Shown here one piece after another: positions 32,011 to 40,922 of a stretch of 64,000 nucleotides of DNA (its first letter is position 1; every line of letters starts with the position of its first letter). The notes below the pieces were generated by a model. That model was not told where the DNA came from. It made no database searches and saw nothing but the letters and a program-made list of their open reading frames with translations. The translations under genes and the position numbers were made by a program. Source of the stretch: Kribbella italica (lineage in GTDB: Bacteria > Actinomycetota > Actinomycetes > Propionibacteriales > Kribbellaceae); the NCBI RefSeq assembly GCF_014205135.1, contig NZ_JACHMY010000001.1:6200001-6264000 (forward strand), in the 5' to 3' direction.

Positions 32011-32107
32011 TGGGGGCCGTGGCCGGGGCGTGGGGGCCGCGGCCGGGGCGTGGGTCCGCGGCCGGGGCGTGGGTCCGCGGCCGGGGCGTGGGTCCGCGGC
32101 CGGGGCG
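32011..32107. repeat. 19-20 bp minisatellite
   Basis: Five head-to-tail units of the theme TGGGTCCGCGGCCGGGGCG lie between two convergent genes: two diverged 20-bp units (32011, 32031) and three identical 19-bp units (32051, 32070, 32089). They are G-rich on the plus strand. Confidence 0.9.
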
Positions 32108-32144
32108 GGCGGGCCCGAAGGCCGCCGCCCCGGAGGGCTCGCCG

Positions 32145-32510
32145 TCAGCGGTTGGCGTAGTACTCGGGCTTCATCTGGATCAGCTGGACGTAGTTGCCGT
32201 CGGGGTCGGTGAGAGTGGCGAACTTGCCGATACCGCGGTCCTCGGGCTCGACCAGCCAGTCGACGTCGAGGGTGCGCAGGTGCTCGGCGCTGGCCTCGAT
32301 GTCGTCGACGGCGAAGTTGACGATGAACCGGCCGGGCTCGGGGGCCTGCGCCGCGACGTCGTCGCGGTGCTCGATCACCAGACCGAAGCCGCCGAGATCG
32401 AGGTTGCCGTAGCCGTCGACGCCGGCCTGGAACGCGTCGCGGTACCAGGCCTTCAGCCGGTCGGGGTCGGTGCTGCCGAGCAGCATGCTGTTCAGAACGG
32501 GCCGGGCCAT
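32145..32510 (-). CDS. VOC family protein
   Basis: A 121-residue VOC protein: NSMLLGSTDPDRLKAWYRDA, GRFIVNFAVDDIEASAEHL and DPDGNYVQLIQ, the last being the second-half metal/ligand strand. ATG 32510 follows a GGAGACC site; the longer frame upstream is not supported. Function unknown; the fold serves dioxygenases, glyoxalases and antibiotic-binding proteins. Confidence 0.84.
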   Translation of the reverse strand: MARPVLNSMLLGSTDPDRLKAWYRDAFQAGVDGYGNLDLGGFGLVIEHRDDVAAQAPEPGRFIVNFAVDDIEASAEHLRTLDVDWLVEPEDRGIGKFATLTDPDGNYVQLIQMKPEYYANR

Positions 32511-32584
32511 CGTGGTCTCCTCTGGTTGATCGGTCACGCCGGAGACGTCGGAGACCCGCACCGTCCTTCGACACGGACGAAAAG

Positions 32585-32628
32585 AACCGCCCGCACCCGG
32601 CCTCGTGGGCCGTGGTGCGGGCGGTTCG
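32585..32628 (-). terminator. strong terminator for the 32701-32931 gene
   Basis: GAACCGCCCGCACC (32585-32598) and GGTGCGGGCGGTTC (32615-32628) form a perfect 14-bp stem. On the minus strand it is followed by TTTTCG, giving a U-tract, so it terminates the small leftward gene just upstream. Confidence 0.8.
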
Positions 32629-32700
32629 TCGTCGTACTCGTGGTTCGCACTGGGTCGATCGGTCGTGCTGCGTCAACAGGGAGTGCGCAGTACGGACGGT

Positions 32701-32931
32701 TCAGCGCGGGGCTACGTCCCACATGCGCTCGCCGGGCAGGGGGTCGGGGAGCCGGTCCACGGCGGGCATCGGGTCGTTGGTGACCCGCAGTCCGGCGAAG
32801 CGACGGCTCATGGCGTGGGCGTACCGCTCGGCCAACGCCGGTTCGGCGTTGTAGTCGGCGATCACGTGCTCACCGAACCAGACTCGGACGCGTCGGCGCT
32901 CGGCAGTCTGGGTGGCGGTGGCGGTTGTCAC
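32701..32931 (-). CDS. small conserved actinobacterial protein
   Basis: A 76-residue soluble protein (VRVWFGEHVIADYNAEPALA, RRFAGLRVTNDPMPAVDRLP, and GERMWDVAP at the end) with a GTG start. I know it only as a small conserved hypothetical type in actinomycetes. It has its own strong terminator. Confidence 0.65.
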   Translation of the reverse strand: MTTATATQTAERRRVRVWFGEHVIADYNAEPALAERYAHAMSRRFAGLRVTNDPMPAVDRLPDPLPGERMWDVAPR

Positions 32932-33143
32932 AGGTCCTCCTGAGGCAGATCTGAGGGGTGGTCGGCCTGGAACGCGGAGCGAGCGCGATGACGGTTGAGC
33001 CGTGTGATCCCCGTCATGTCAGATGCAACGCACGACCGGGAGCAGAGGTCACGCTTGGGTTCCGATTTTCCGGAATGAAAGATGGATTTTCTGATCAGTT
33101 CACTCGAACAACTGTTCCTTTGTTCAGAAATACCAGCTGTCAA

Positions 33144-34040
33144 TCAGGCCGCGGCGATGATCAGCGCCGAGATCGCGGCCAGGTCGGCGAAGAAGTGGAT
33201 CCCGGTGTTCCAGACCGTGCCCCGGTTCTGGAGCATCGCCAGCGCACTCACGAGTCCGTAGCCGAAGGTGAACAGGACGCCGGTCCAGCCTCCGGGACTT
33301 CCGGTGACGTGGCCGAGACCGAAGATCGCGGAGGACACGACCACGGCGACGCCGGCACCGATCAGGGGCCGCAATGTGGTGATCAGCGCGTGCCGGTACA
33401 GCAGTTCCTCCGAGACGGCGTTGACGAGCGGTCCGGCGAGCAGGAACGGCAGGACCGGAAGAAGCAGGTCGGCAACCTGCCGGACGCCGGTGAAGTTGGC
33501 CAGGACCTCCGGTGCGGTCAGGAACAGCGCCACCACCGCGACGATGACGATCGGACCCACGACCGGCCAGCGGAGCCCGGGGACGCAGGTCCGCCCGTTG
33601 ATGCGGCCGCGGACGAAGAGCAGGCCGTCGCGTGTCCACCCGCAGGCGACCGCGATGATCACCAGCGCGGCGACGGACGTGAGCTTGGTGGCGTTGACGA
33701 CGAGGAACGCGACCGCCAGCGGAACGGCCTCGAGCCAGCGGTCGACGGCGGGAATCGACGTGATGACGGCCGAGGCCCAGCCGAAGACCGACAGCGCTCC
33801 CAGCGCGAGAACGGCGTCGCCGACCGGCCGGTGCCGGCCGCGGGTCCGCAGCAGCGCGCCGCCCACGCACAGCAGCAGCGTGACGAGGATCCCCAGCGCG
33901 ATCCGCGGGACATCCTCTGCGACGAGCTGGATCGCCAGGCTGCTGCCCACGGTCGCCAGGACGGCGAGGGTCAACGCCGTCAGGCCGGCGCCGGTGGTCT
34001 GCCGGATCGGGCTCTGCCTCGGGGAGGCGTCGGCGGTCAT
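33144..34040 (-). CDS. CPBP family intramembrane protease
   Basis: A 298-residue membrane protein with about eight hydrophobic helices. The Abi/CPBP signatures are present near the C-terminus: VSEELLYRHAL (EExxxR, about residues 209-219), IFGLGHVTG (about 237-245) and the NTGIHFFADLA third-motif His. It belongs to the type II CAAX prenyl endopeptidase/bacteriocin-processing group; substrate unknown. A perfect 12-bp palindrome sits in its promoter region. ATG 34040 follows GGAAGGACT. Confidence 0.87.
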   Translation of the reverse strand: MTADASPRQSPIRQTTGAGLTALTLAVLATVGSSLAIQLVAEDVPRIALGILVTLLLCVGGALLRTRGRHRPVGDAVLALGALSVFGWASAVITSIPAVDRWLEAVPLAVAFLVVNATKLTSVAALVIIAVACGWTRDGLLFVRGRINGRTCVPGLRWPVVGPIVIVAVVALFLTAPEVLANFTGVRQVADLLLPVLPFLLAGPLVNAVSEELLYRHALITTLRPLIGAGVAVVVSSAIFGLGHVTGSPGGWTGVLFTFGYGLVSALAMLQNRGTVWNTGIHFFADLAAISALIIAAA

Positions 34041-34088
34041 CGGGAGTCCTTCCGTCTCGGGGTCGATCGGCGTACCCGAGTTATATTA

Positions 34089-34100
34089 ACACGATCGTGT
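34089..34100. promoter_or_regulatory. palindromic operator upstream of CPBP gene
   Basis: ACACGATCGTGT is a perfect 12-bp palindrome in an AT-rich stretch (TTATATTAACACGATCGTG...) 48 bases upstream of the CPBP start. The form is typical of TetR-family operators; the cognate regulator is not adjacent. Confidence 0.5.
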
Positions 34101-34213
34101 GGATTAACCGGATGAGTGGGAACGCTTGTTCGGTTGTCGGGTGAGGCCGAATTCATAGGGATTCCTCAGGAACGACACGCCGAACTGTCAGCGGGGATCC
34201 GTAGGCTGGAACG

Positions 34214-34762
34214 GTGACCATCGAAGAGACGGGGACCAGGGCACTGGCCGTGCCCGAGCGGGAAGTGCCGTTGAGCGGGATCGCGACGGTGCAGACCGAG
34301 CAGCTGATCGGTGACGTGGGGGACGCGCTGCGTTTGCTGGACGCGGTGGAGCGGGTCCGCGGGCACGCGCATCCTTTGATTCTGGGACTGCAGGACGCGG
34401 TCGGGATGAAGATGCCGGCGGCGCTCGTGCTCAGCGCGATCTCCAACGGACGGGACTCGGCGGCCGCCGTGGCCGAGCAGGTCGGGACGACGACCGGTGA
34501 GGCGGAGCTGGCGATCGCGGAGCTCGCGGGGCTGGGGCTGGTGAAGAGCGAGCCGGTGCTGATGGTGACCGGGATGGGGCAGGCGCGGCTGTCGCAGCTC
34601 GACGCGCTGACCGTTCGGGTGCTGGACGTGATCACGGGGATTCTCGGGCCGGCGGATGCGGCACAGCTCGTGCGGCTCCTGCACACGGTGGCCGACGGAC
34701 TGGAGACCGCCGCGGTGACCGCGGCGGTCGGACAGGTCGTTCCACAGGCCTTGAACAACTGA
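34214..34762 (+). CDS. unknown protein with winged-helix-like segment
   Basis: A 182-residue soluble protein starting GTG 34214. The region PAALVLSAISNGRDSAAAVA, followed by VGTTTGEAELAIAELAGLGLV and a short wing, looks like a winged helix, then a helical C-terminus. It could be a MarR/PadR-like regulator, but no family signature is certain. Neighbouring VOC gene lies 63 bases downstream on the same strand. Confidence 0.6.
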   Translation: MTIEETGTRALAVPEREVPLSGIATVQTEQLIGDVGDALRLLDAVERVRGHAHPLILGLQDAVGMKMPAALVLSAISNGRDSAAAVAEQVGTTTGEAELAIAELAGLGLVKSEPVLMVTGMGQARLSQLDALTVRVLDVITGILGPADAAQLVRLLHTVADGLETAAVTAAVGQVVPQALNN

Positions 34763-34825
34763 GATGTCGAGAAGCCGAGCACGCTGCCGACGTACCGGGT
34801 GACAACAACCTGGTAGGAGGCAGTC

Positions 34826-35191
34826 ATGTTCGGACAGACGAAGGCGTTCAGCGGGTTCTCGGTGGATGACGTTCCGGCGGCCAAGGAGTTCTACGCCGGG
34901 ATCCTCGGGCTGGAGGTCGAGGAGGACCACGGGATGCTGCACCTGAAGATCGCGGGCGGCAACACGGTGCTGGTCTATCCCAAGGACGACCACGTCCCGG
35001 CCGAGTACACGATGCTCAACTTCCCGGTCGACGACATCACCGCGACGGCGCGGGAGCTGGCGGCCCGCGGAGTGGCGTTCGAGCGGTACGACGCGGGGCA
35101 GGACGAGCTCGGGGTGATGCGCGGCGAAGGCCCGCTGATCGCCTGGTTCAAGGACCCGGCCGGGAACGTCCTGGCGATCCTCGAGGTGTGA
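34826..35191 (+). CDS. VOC family protein
   Basis: A 121-residue VOC protein: FSGFSVDDVPAAKEFYAGIL, LEVEEDHGMLHLKIAGGNTV, MLNFPVDDITATARELAARG and FKDPAGNVLAILEV. A TAGGAGGCAGTC ribosome site precedes ATG 34826. Ligand unknown. Confidence 0.87.
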   Translation: MFGQTKAFSGFSVDDVPAAKEFYAGILGLEVEEDHGMLHLKIAGGNTVLVYPKDDHVPAEYTMLNFPVDDITATARELAARGVAFERYDAGQDELGVMRGEGPLIAWFKDPAGNVLAILEV

Positions 35192-35194
35192 GCC

Positions 35195-36007
35195 TCAGGT
35201 GCCCGGCACCGGGTCGTCGTACTTGCCGAGACGGCCTTCGTAGCGGCGCCCGTCCTGGTACGGCCAGGCGTACGGGGTGCAGCCGTGCAGGCCCAGGGTC
35301 TGCTGCTGCATCACCGGCGCGGGCCGGCCAGGGCCGGGGCAGAGCTCGTGGGCCTCGCCGAGGCGGTGGCCGGTCTCGTGGTTGAGCATGTACTTGCGGT
35401 ACTCCGTGAGTGAGGCGCCGTAGTTCGGTACGCCGTTCACCCAGCGCGCGATGTTCAGGACGACGCGCTGCCCGATCCGGCAGCTCGTGTAGTGGTCGCA
35501 ACCGCCGCCACAGAGGATGTCCCTGGTCGCGGGCGTGACGAACATCAGCTTGAAGCCCGGATCCTGACCAGGACCGACCTGGCGGAAGCGCCACTTCCCG
35601 CCGGCCGTCCAGCCCTGCGGCGCGCCGTACGTCGTGCGGACGAAGCGGGCGAGCTCGGTCCGGTCGATGCCCTTGATGCCGTCCTCGATGTCGATCTCGA
35701 AGGTGAGCAGGCGGCCCTCGGTCCCGATCGTCTCCGGGGCGCCGGGCAGGACGGAGTACGAGACGCTGCCCTGCTCCGGGTAGGTGATCGGCGGCTCGGC
35801 GGGCTTGGCCGGGGTCTGCGGGCCGCCCTTGCCAGGCTTGCTCTCGGCGGGAGCGCCCTCGGTCGCCGTGGGGTCGTCGAGCGGTGCCGACGCCGCGACG
35901 GGCGCGCGGTCGGGCAGGTCGTGCCGCGCGAACGGGTCGGCCTGCAACAGCCCGACCACCACCAGTGCCGCGACGACACCCAGACCGGCGATCCTCACCT
36001 TGCGCAT
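35195..36007 (-). CDS. DUF3152 family secreted metalloprotease-like protein
   Basis: A 270-residue protein with an N-terminal signal or anchor (residues 4-22), a Pro/Ala-rich linker to about 75, and a DUF3152 domain. H210-E211-T-G-H214-RLGEA-H220 is an HExxHxxGxxH zinc motif of metzincin-like proteases, and four Cys (CGGGCDHYTSC and HGC) probably make disulfides. It acts at the cell surface; substrate unknown. Confidence 0.87.
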   Translation of the reverse strand: MRKVRIAGLGVVAALVVVGLLQADPFARHDLPDRAPVAASAPLDDPTATEGAPAESKPGKGGPQTPAKPAEPPITYPEQGSVSYSVLPGAPETIGTEGRLLTFEIDIEDGIKGIDRTELARFVRTTYGAPQGWTAGGKWRFRQVGPGQDPGFKLMFVTPATRDILCGGGCDHYTSCRIGQRVVLNIARWVNGVPNYGASLTEYRKYMLNHETGHRLGEAHELCPGPGRPAPVMQQQTLGLHGCTPYAWPYQDGRRYEGRLGKYDDPVPGT

Positions 36008-36190
36008 CTGCTGGACTCCTCACCGCGCCCCCAGGGGTGAGCGCGTCCTCACCTGTACTTGCCTGATCGGGCACGAACCCTTCTCCACCTCTCGGTGGAC
36101 CACGAAAATCCCCCTGCTGGTTTTGATACAGCCGTGTTAGTTTCGGATCGATTAACAACACGGGTGTGCCAAATAGTTGGGGAGTCAGAG

Positions 36191-37990
36191 ATGAGACGTT
36201 GGGTGACAGGTCTGGCGACGACCGCGGTGCTGACCGCGTCCGGGCCGGCGACGGTCGCGTGGGGTGCCGGTCCGACGGGTGCCGAGCTGCGGGCGGACGT
36301 GAACCGCGACGGGCTGGTGACGCGGGCGGACGAGATCGGTGAGGAGTCCTGGTCGGCGCGGCGCGGAGCGATCTTCCTCGCGAACGTGGACGACGACGAG
36401 CGGCGCTGCGGCGTCGACCCGGCCACGCTCGAGGACCCCGGCCCGGCCGTCGACAAGAAGCTTGCCGCGTGCAACGACTCGGCGGACGAGCGGATCAACG
36501 GGCCGCGGGACCTGAAGGACTTGGCCCCGCTGGATGTCCCCGCCGCGCGCGGTCTGAGCCGCTCCGCGACCGGCCGGCTGGACGTCGTACCAGCGGACAA
36601 GGCGCGGATCTTCGCGGACGGTCGAGTCGCCGAGGAGTTGAGCGCCGCCCAGCTGCGGCACGGAGTACGGCTGAAGCTGGAGGGGCGGGACGTCCTCCGT
36701 GACCGCGCGAAGTGGGACGGGACGATCACGGTCACGCTGACCGTCACCGACCACGGCCGGACCGCGACCGATGTCGTGAAGCTCCGGGTCGCGCCGCTGA
36801 TGCTGCAGAACGACCTGCAGCGGGCCGAGACCGTGCTGGCCGGCAAGCCCACCAAGGGCGACGGGGGCGTGTTCCCGTACCCGCCAGGGGTTCCGGGTGA
36901 GTGGGACGCGTTCGCGAAGACGCTCGGCAAGGCGACGCGGTCGAGCGGAGCGAAACTCCAGTACGTGCAGGGCACACCCAACGGCTGGAAGGACATGTGG
37001 TTGCAGGACACGTTCGAGCCGGCGACCGCGAGCCTGCCGGCGGTCGGCGGCGCGCACACGATGCGCGTGCTGATCCGGTCGGGGAACGTGTGGGAGTTCG
37101 GCACACCCGAGGCGCCGCTGCCGACGCCGCGACCGGCTGGGCGACTGCTGTTCCGCGATCTGCGCGGGCCGGACGTCGGTGTCGTGCAGGAGTTGAGTCC
37201 GGCCGCTTCGCCCGATGCCGACGACCTGCTGAACATGGGCGGGAACATCGAGACGTTGCCGCCGTACGCCGGGTATCCGAACGGGCGAGTGCTGTACGGC
37301 GCGGGTGAGCGGAAGCCTGATCCTGGGTTCCTGGAACTCGTGACCGGGCAGGGGTTCCAGGAACCGGTACGGGTGGACACGTCGTGGCTGGCGGTCGGGC
37401 ACGCGGACGAGACGACGCACGTCGTACGGGCCGGCAACGCGCGGGGCTGGACGCTGGCGGTCGCGGATCCGCGGCTGGCCGAGAAGCTGTTGCGGGACGC
37501 TCAGCGGGCCGGGGCCGGGAAGGCCAGGTTGTTCGCCGACACGAACTCGCCGCGCAAGCCGAGCGTCGACGAGATCCTTGCCGACAGCAAGCACTTGGCG
37601 GACAACCGCGCTGCCGCCGGGCACATCGACGAGCAGCTGGCGATCCTGCTGAAGGCGACCGGGTTGCGGTCCGACGAGCTCGTGCGGCTGCCGGTGTTCT
37701 TCGAGGCGCACCCGGTGCTGCCCGGACTGCGGGCGATGACGCCGGGGCTGGTGAACGGGCTGTCGCTGACCGATCGGCAGTTCGCGGCGCCGGATCCGCA
37801 GGGGCCGAAGGTGCGGGGCGTGGATGTGTTCAAGGCGACCGCGGAGCGGGCGTTGCGGCGTACTGGCGTGCGAGTGCACTGGGTGGACAACTTCTTCTGG
37901 TCGCACCTCGGCGGCGGTGAGGTGCACTGCGCGACCAACGCGCTGCGGGACACCCGGGAGAGCGACCGGTGGTGGTTGGATCAGGTGTGA
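36191..37990 (+). CDS. secreted protein-arginine deiminase (animal-type PAD)
   Basis: A 599-residue protein with a signal peptide (MRRWVTGLATTAVLTAS..., cut near residue 26). The C-terminal part is a PAD domain: KDMWLQDTFE has the substrate Asp (D273, cf. Asp350 of PAD4), VGHADE supplies the catalytic His and Asp (H404, D406), and GGGEVHCATN the nucleophile C580. It should convert peptidyl-arginine to citrulline. An N-terminal D-N-R-D-G-x-x-T-R-A-D loop (about 36-46) looks like calcium-binding dockerin-like sequence. Coupled by 4 bases to a hydrolase gene. Confidence 0.88.
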   Translation: MRRWVTGLATTAVLTASGPATVAWGAGPTGAELRADVNRDGLVTRADEIGEESWSARRGAIFLANVDDDERRCGVDPATLEDPGPAVDKKLAACNDSADERINGPRDLKDLAPLDVPAARGLSRSATGRLDVVPADKARIFADGRVAEELSAAQLRHGVRLKLEGRDVLRDRAKWDGTITVTLTVTDHGRTATDVVKLRVAPLMLQNDLQRAETVLAGKPTKGDGGVFPYPPGVPGEWDAFAKTLGKATRSSGAKLQYVQGTPNGWKDMWLQDTFEPATASLPAVGGAHTMRVLIRSGNVWEFGTPEAPLPTPRPAGRLLFRDLRGPDVGVVQELSPAASPDADDLLNMGGNIETLPPYAGYPNGRVLYGAGERKPDPGFLELVTGQGFQEPVRVDTSWLAVGHADETTHVVRAGNARGWTLAVADPRLAEKLLRDAQRAGAGKARLFADTNSPRKPSVDEILADSKHLADNRAAAGHIDEQLAILLKATGLRSDELVRLPVFFEAHPVLPGLRAMTPGLVNGLSLTDRQFAAPDPQGPKVRGVDVFKATAERALRRTGVRVHWVDNFFWSHLGGGEVHCATNALRDTRESDRWWLDQV

Positions 37991-38841
37991 CCTCAATCAG
38001 TACGCCGGACGGACGCACCGTCGGCTACAGCCTGTACGGCGATCCGGGCGGTATGCCCGTGGTCTTCCACGTCGGCACACCGAGCACGCGGTGGCGGCGG
38101 CCGGACGTCGTACGGGCGACTGAGGAGAGTGGGATCCGGCTGCTGACGTTCGACCGGCCCGGGTACGGCGAGTCGACCCGGCAGGTCGGGCGGAGCGTGG
38201 GCGATATCGCCGCTGACGTGCGGCTGCTGGCGGATGCGCAGGGGTGGGAGCGGTTCGCGGTCGCCGGTGGGTCGGGTGGTGGGCCGCATGCGTTGGCCTG
38301 TGCAGCCTTGCTGCCGGAGCGGGTGACTCGGTGTGCCGTGGTGGGCGGCAACGCTCCCCCGCTGGTCGACGGGCCGGAGCCGGCCGAGGACGACGCGGAC
38401 GACCCCCGGCGAGATCGCACGCTGTGGTTGGCCGCGCACCGCGGCGAGGAGGCGCTGAGGCCCGGGGTGGAGGAGACGGCGCGACAGATCATGGCGCTGA
38501 TCGAGGCCGGCGGGCCGGAGATCCCGCCTGCTTCGAACGAACCGCCTGGGCCGCCGGCTCGGGATGATGCCGAGGCGATGGCCCGGGTCCGGGCGACCTT
38601 TGTGGACAGCCAGGACGGGTGGATCGACGACAACCTGGCGTTCGCCCGGGACTGGGGATTTCAGCTCGGCGAGATCGAGGTGCCGGTGAGCCTGTGGTTC
38701 GGGTCGGCGAGCGACCGCGACCGGCGGCAGGCGGCTCACTTGGCGGCGGCGATTCCGTCGGCGGAGGTTGTCGAGTACGTCGGCGGGCATGTCCAGAACG
38801 ACGAGGAGTACCGGCGGATGCTGGCGTGGCTCAGCGCGTGA
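37987..38841 (+). CDS. alpha/beta hydrolase
   Basis: A 284-residue alpha/beta hydrolase. VAGGSGGGPHALAC contains the nucleophile Ser (about residue 91), FDRPGYGEST the usual DxPGxG loop, and VGGHVQNDEEY the catalytic His. GTG 37987 overlaps the PAD stop codon (GTGA), indicating translational coupling. It is probably cytoplasmic because no signal is seen, unlike the exported PAD. Overlaps the GNAT gene by 11 bases. Confidence 0.85.
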   Translation: MTSISTPDGRTVGYSLYGDPGGMPVVFHVGTPSTRWRRPDVVRATEESGIRLLTFDRPGYGESTRQVGRSVGDIAADVRLLADAQGWERFAVAGGSGGGPHALACAALLPERVTRCAVVGGNAPPLVDGPEPAEDDADDPRRDRTLWLAAHRGEEALRPGVEETARQIMALIEAGGPEIPPASNEPPGPPARDDAEAMARVRATFVDSQDGWIDDNLAFARDWGFQLGEIEVPVSLWFGSASDRDRRQAAHLAAAIPSAEVVEYVGGHVQNDEEYRRMLAWLSA

Positions 38842-39313
38842 TGAGCAGGCGCTGCGCCGGGTAGAAGCTGTCGACGAAGCCCAGGGAGCGGTAGAGGTCG
38901 TCGCCGTCCTGGGTGGCGTGGAGCTCGATCTGGCCGACCGGGGTCTCGTCGCGGAACCAGTCGAGCAGGGCGATCACGCAGGCGCGGGCCAGGCCGCGGC
39001 GGCGGAAGCCGGGGTCGGTGCTGACGTTGTAGAGGGTGCCGCGGACCAGGGAGAAGTCGGTGGGGCTCGGCGCGTGGGAGTTGAGGTGCCCGACGGCGCC
39101 GGCGACCACGCCGACGCTGGGGTCGTCGACGACGAACGCGGCGAAGGTCGAAGGCACTGTGAGTTGCTCGGAGAAGTAGCGCAGGGCCACGGCTCGCCAC
39201 GGTGCGTTCTCGTCGCCGACGTCCATGCCCATCGCGTCGAGCATCAGTCCCCGGAGGTGGACGAGCGCTTCGGCGTCGTCGGGCTTGGCTCGGCGTACCT
39301 CGATCTCGGTCAC
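38831..39313 (-). CDS. GNAT family N-acetyltransferase
   Basis: A 160-residue GNAT protein. VRRAKPDDAEALVHLRGLML begins motif C; YNVSTDPGFRRRGLARACV (about 95-113) is the acetyl-CoA loop RRGxA, and ELHATQDGDDLYRSLGF motif B. Substrate unknown. Monocistronic. Confidence 0.88.
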   Translation of the reverse strand: MTEIEVRRAKPDDAEALVHLRGLMLDAMGMDVGDENAPWRAVALRYFSEQLTVPSTFAAFVVDDPSVGVVAGAVGHLNSHAPSPTDFSLVRGTLYNVSTDPGFRRRGLARACVIALLDWFRDETPVGQIELHATQDGDDLYRSLGFVDSFYPAQRLLITR

Positions 39314-39416
39314 GGGAGGATTCTGCCGAACTTTCCGGGCCCGGCCGGAATCGAACCAGAGGGGCGCTGATCAGGGGCGGCGCCCGTTGCCCTGCTGCCG
39401 AGCACCGAGTGGAGCC

Positions 39417-40922
39417 ATGTCCCCCAACGCATCAAGAGCACGGAGAGCCAAGCCGCGGAGCAGTCGGTCGCGGCGTGCTTCGGGGGCGCTGGGGGTTGCG
39501 GTCCTTGGTGTGCTGGTTCCCGGTACGGCGTACCTGGCGGCCGGGCGGAAGCGGCTCGGGGCGGTGGTCACCACGCTCAGCGTGCTGCTGTACGGCGCTG
39601 CGGCGTACGTCGTGCTGCTCCGGCGGGACGACGTGATCCAGTGGGCGCTCGACCCGGACGTGCTGACGGGGATGATCGTCGGGCTGGGCGTGGCGGGGCT
39701 GTTCCTGGTGGTCGTGCTCGTGACGTCGTACAAGATGTTGCGGCCGCTGCAGACCGGCGTACTGGCTCGGTTGGGTGGGGCGCTCGTGGTCGGGGTGGTG
39801 TGCTTCTCGATCGCGTCCGGCTCGGCGCTCGGCGCGCAGAACCTGGTCGCCCAGCGCAGCCTGGTGACCAAGGTGTTCGCGGGTGAGAAGTCGAAGAGCG
39901 CGACCGCGCCGAAGATCGACCAGAAGGACCCGTGGGCGACGCTGCCGCGGATCAACCTGCTGCTGCTCGGCGCGGACGACGGCGAGGGCCGGCAGGGCGC
40001 GCGGGCGGACACGGTGATGGTGGCCAGCATCGACACCCACACCGGCGAGACCTCGCTGATCTCGATGACCCGGAACTTCATGCGGATGCCGTTCCCGAAG
40101 GACCACCCGCTGCACAAGGTGTTCCCGACCGGCTACTGGGACCCGTCGGATCCCGCGCCGGAGCAGCCGGAGTACTACCTGGACGCGATGTACCGCAACA
40201 TCCCGCCGAAGTACAAGGACCTGCTGGGCGAGACCGACAACCCCGGCGCCGACGTACTCAAGCTGTCGGTCGGCGAGGCGCTCGGGCTGAAGCTGCACTA
40301 CTACGTGCAGATCAACCTGGCCGGGTTCGAGCAGATGGTGGGCGCGCTCGGCGGGATCACGGTGAACATCAACTACCCGGTCCCGGTCGGCGGCAACGAC
40401 GACAAGAACATCCCGCCGGGCCGCTACCTCCAGCCCGGACCGGACCGGAAGCTGAACGGGTTCGACGCGCTGTGGTTCGCCCGCGGCCGGTACAAGGTGC
40501 CCGGCGCGGACCTCGCCCGGCAGGCTCGGCAGCGCTGCACGATCAAGGCGATCGTCGAGCGCGCGACCCCGCAGAACGTGCTGACGCACTACAAGGAGAT
40601 CGCGGCGGCCGGCGAGCAGCTGATCCAGACCGACATCCCGCAGACCTTGCTCGGTGATCTCGCCGGGCTCGGCGCGAAGGTGAAGACCGCGAAGATCCGC
40701 AACCTCGACCTGGACAAGAAGAAGAACTTCCCGACCGGCCGCAACCCGAACTACGCGGGGATGCGCGCGATCGTCGAGAAGGCCTTCTCCGGTACGCCGA
40801 CCACCGCTCCGCCCACGACCAAGCCGCCGACGAAACCGGCCGGCAAGCCGACCACCAAGCCGTCCGCCTCTCCCGACGCGGGCGACCTGTCCGACTCCTG
40901 CGCGTACAACCCGACGAACTAG
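39417..40922 (+). CDS. LytR-CpsA-Psr (LCP) family protein
   Basis: A 501-residue membrane protein. Four hydrophobic segments fill about residues 22-150, more than the single helix of most LCP proteins, and the extracellular LCP domain follows: LPRINLLLLGADDGEGRQGA, RADTVMVASIDTHTGETSLI, SMTRNFMRMPF, then DALWFARGR and LARQARQRCTIKAI. The Arg and Asp residues that bind the polyprenyl pyrophosphate are present. The enzyme attaches cell wall polymers to peptidoglycan. C-terminal tail is a TTKPPTKP repeat. Confidence 0.9.
   Translation: MSPNASRARRAKPRSSRSRRASGALGVAVLGVLVPGTAYLAAGRKRLGAVVTTLSVLLYGAAAYVVLLRRDDVIQWALDPDVLTGMIVGLGVAGLFLVVVLVTSYKMLRPLQTGVLARLGGALVVGVVCFSIASGSALGAQNLVAQRSLVTKVFAGEKSKSATAPKIDQKDPWATLPRINLLLLGADDGEGRQGARADTVMVASIDTHTGETSLISMTRNFMRMPFPKDHPLHKVFPTGYWDPSDPAPEQPEYYLDAMYRNIPPKYKDLLGETDNPGADVLKLSVGEALGLKLHYYVQINLAGFEQMVGALGGITVNINYPVPVGGNDDKNIPPGRYLQPGPDRKLNGFDALWFARGRYKVPGADLARQARQRCTIKAIVERATPQNVLTHYKEIAAAGEQLIQTDIPQTLLGDLAGLGAKVKTAKIRNLDLDKKKNFPTGRNPNYAGMRAIVEKAFSGTPTTAPPTTKPPTKPAGKPTTKPSASPDAGDLSDSCAYNPTN

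Noticed and set aside
39330..39417. tRNA gene suggested by GGAATCGAACC (T-arm complement) at 39347
   Set aside because: The remaining arms and a matching 5' acceptor strand cannot be found; it may be a remnant or chance.
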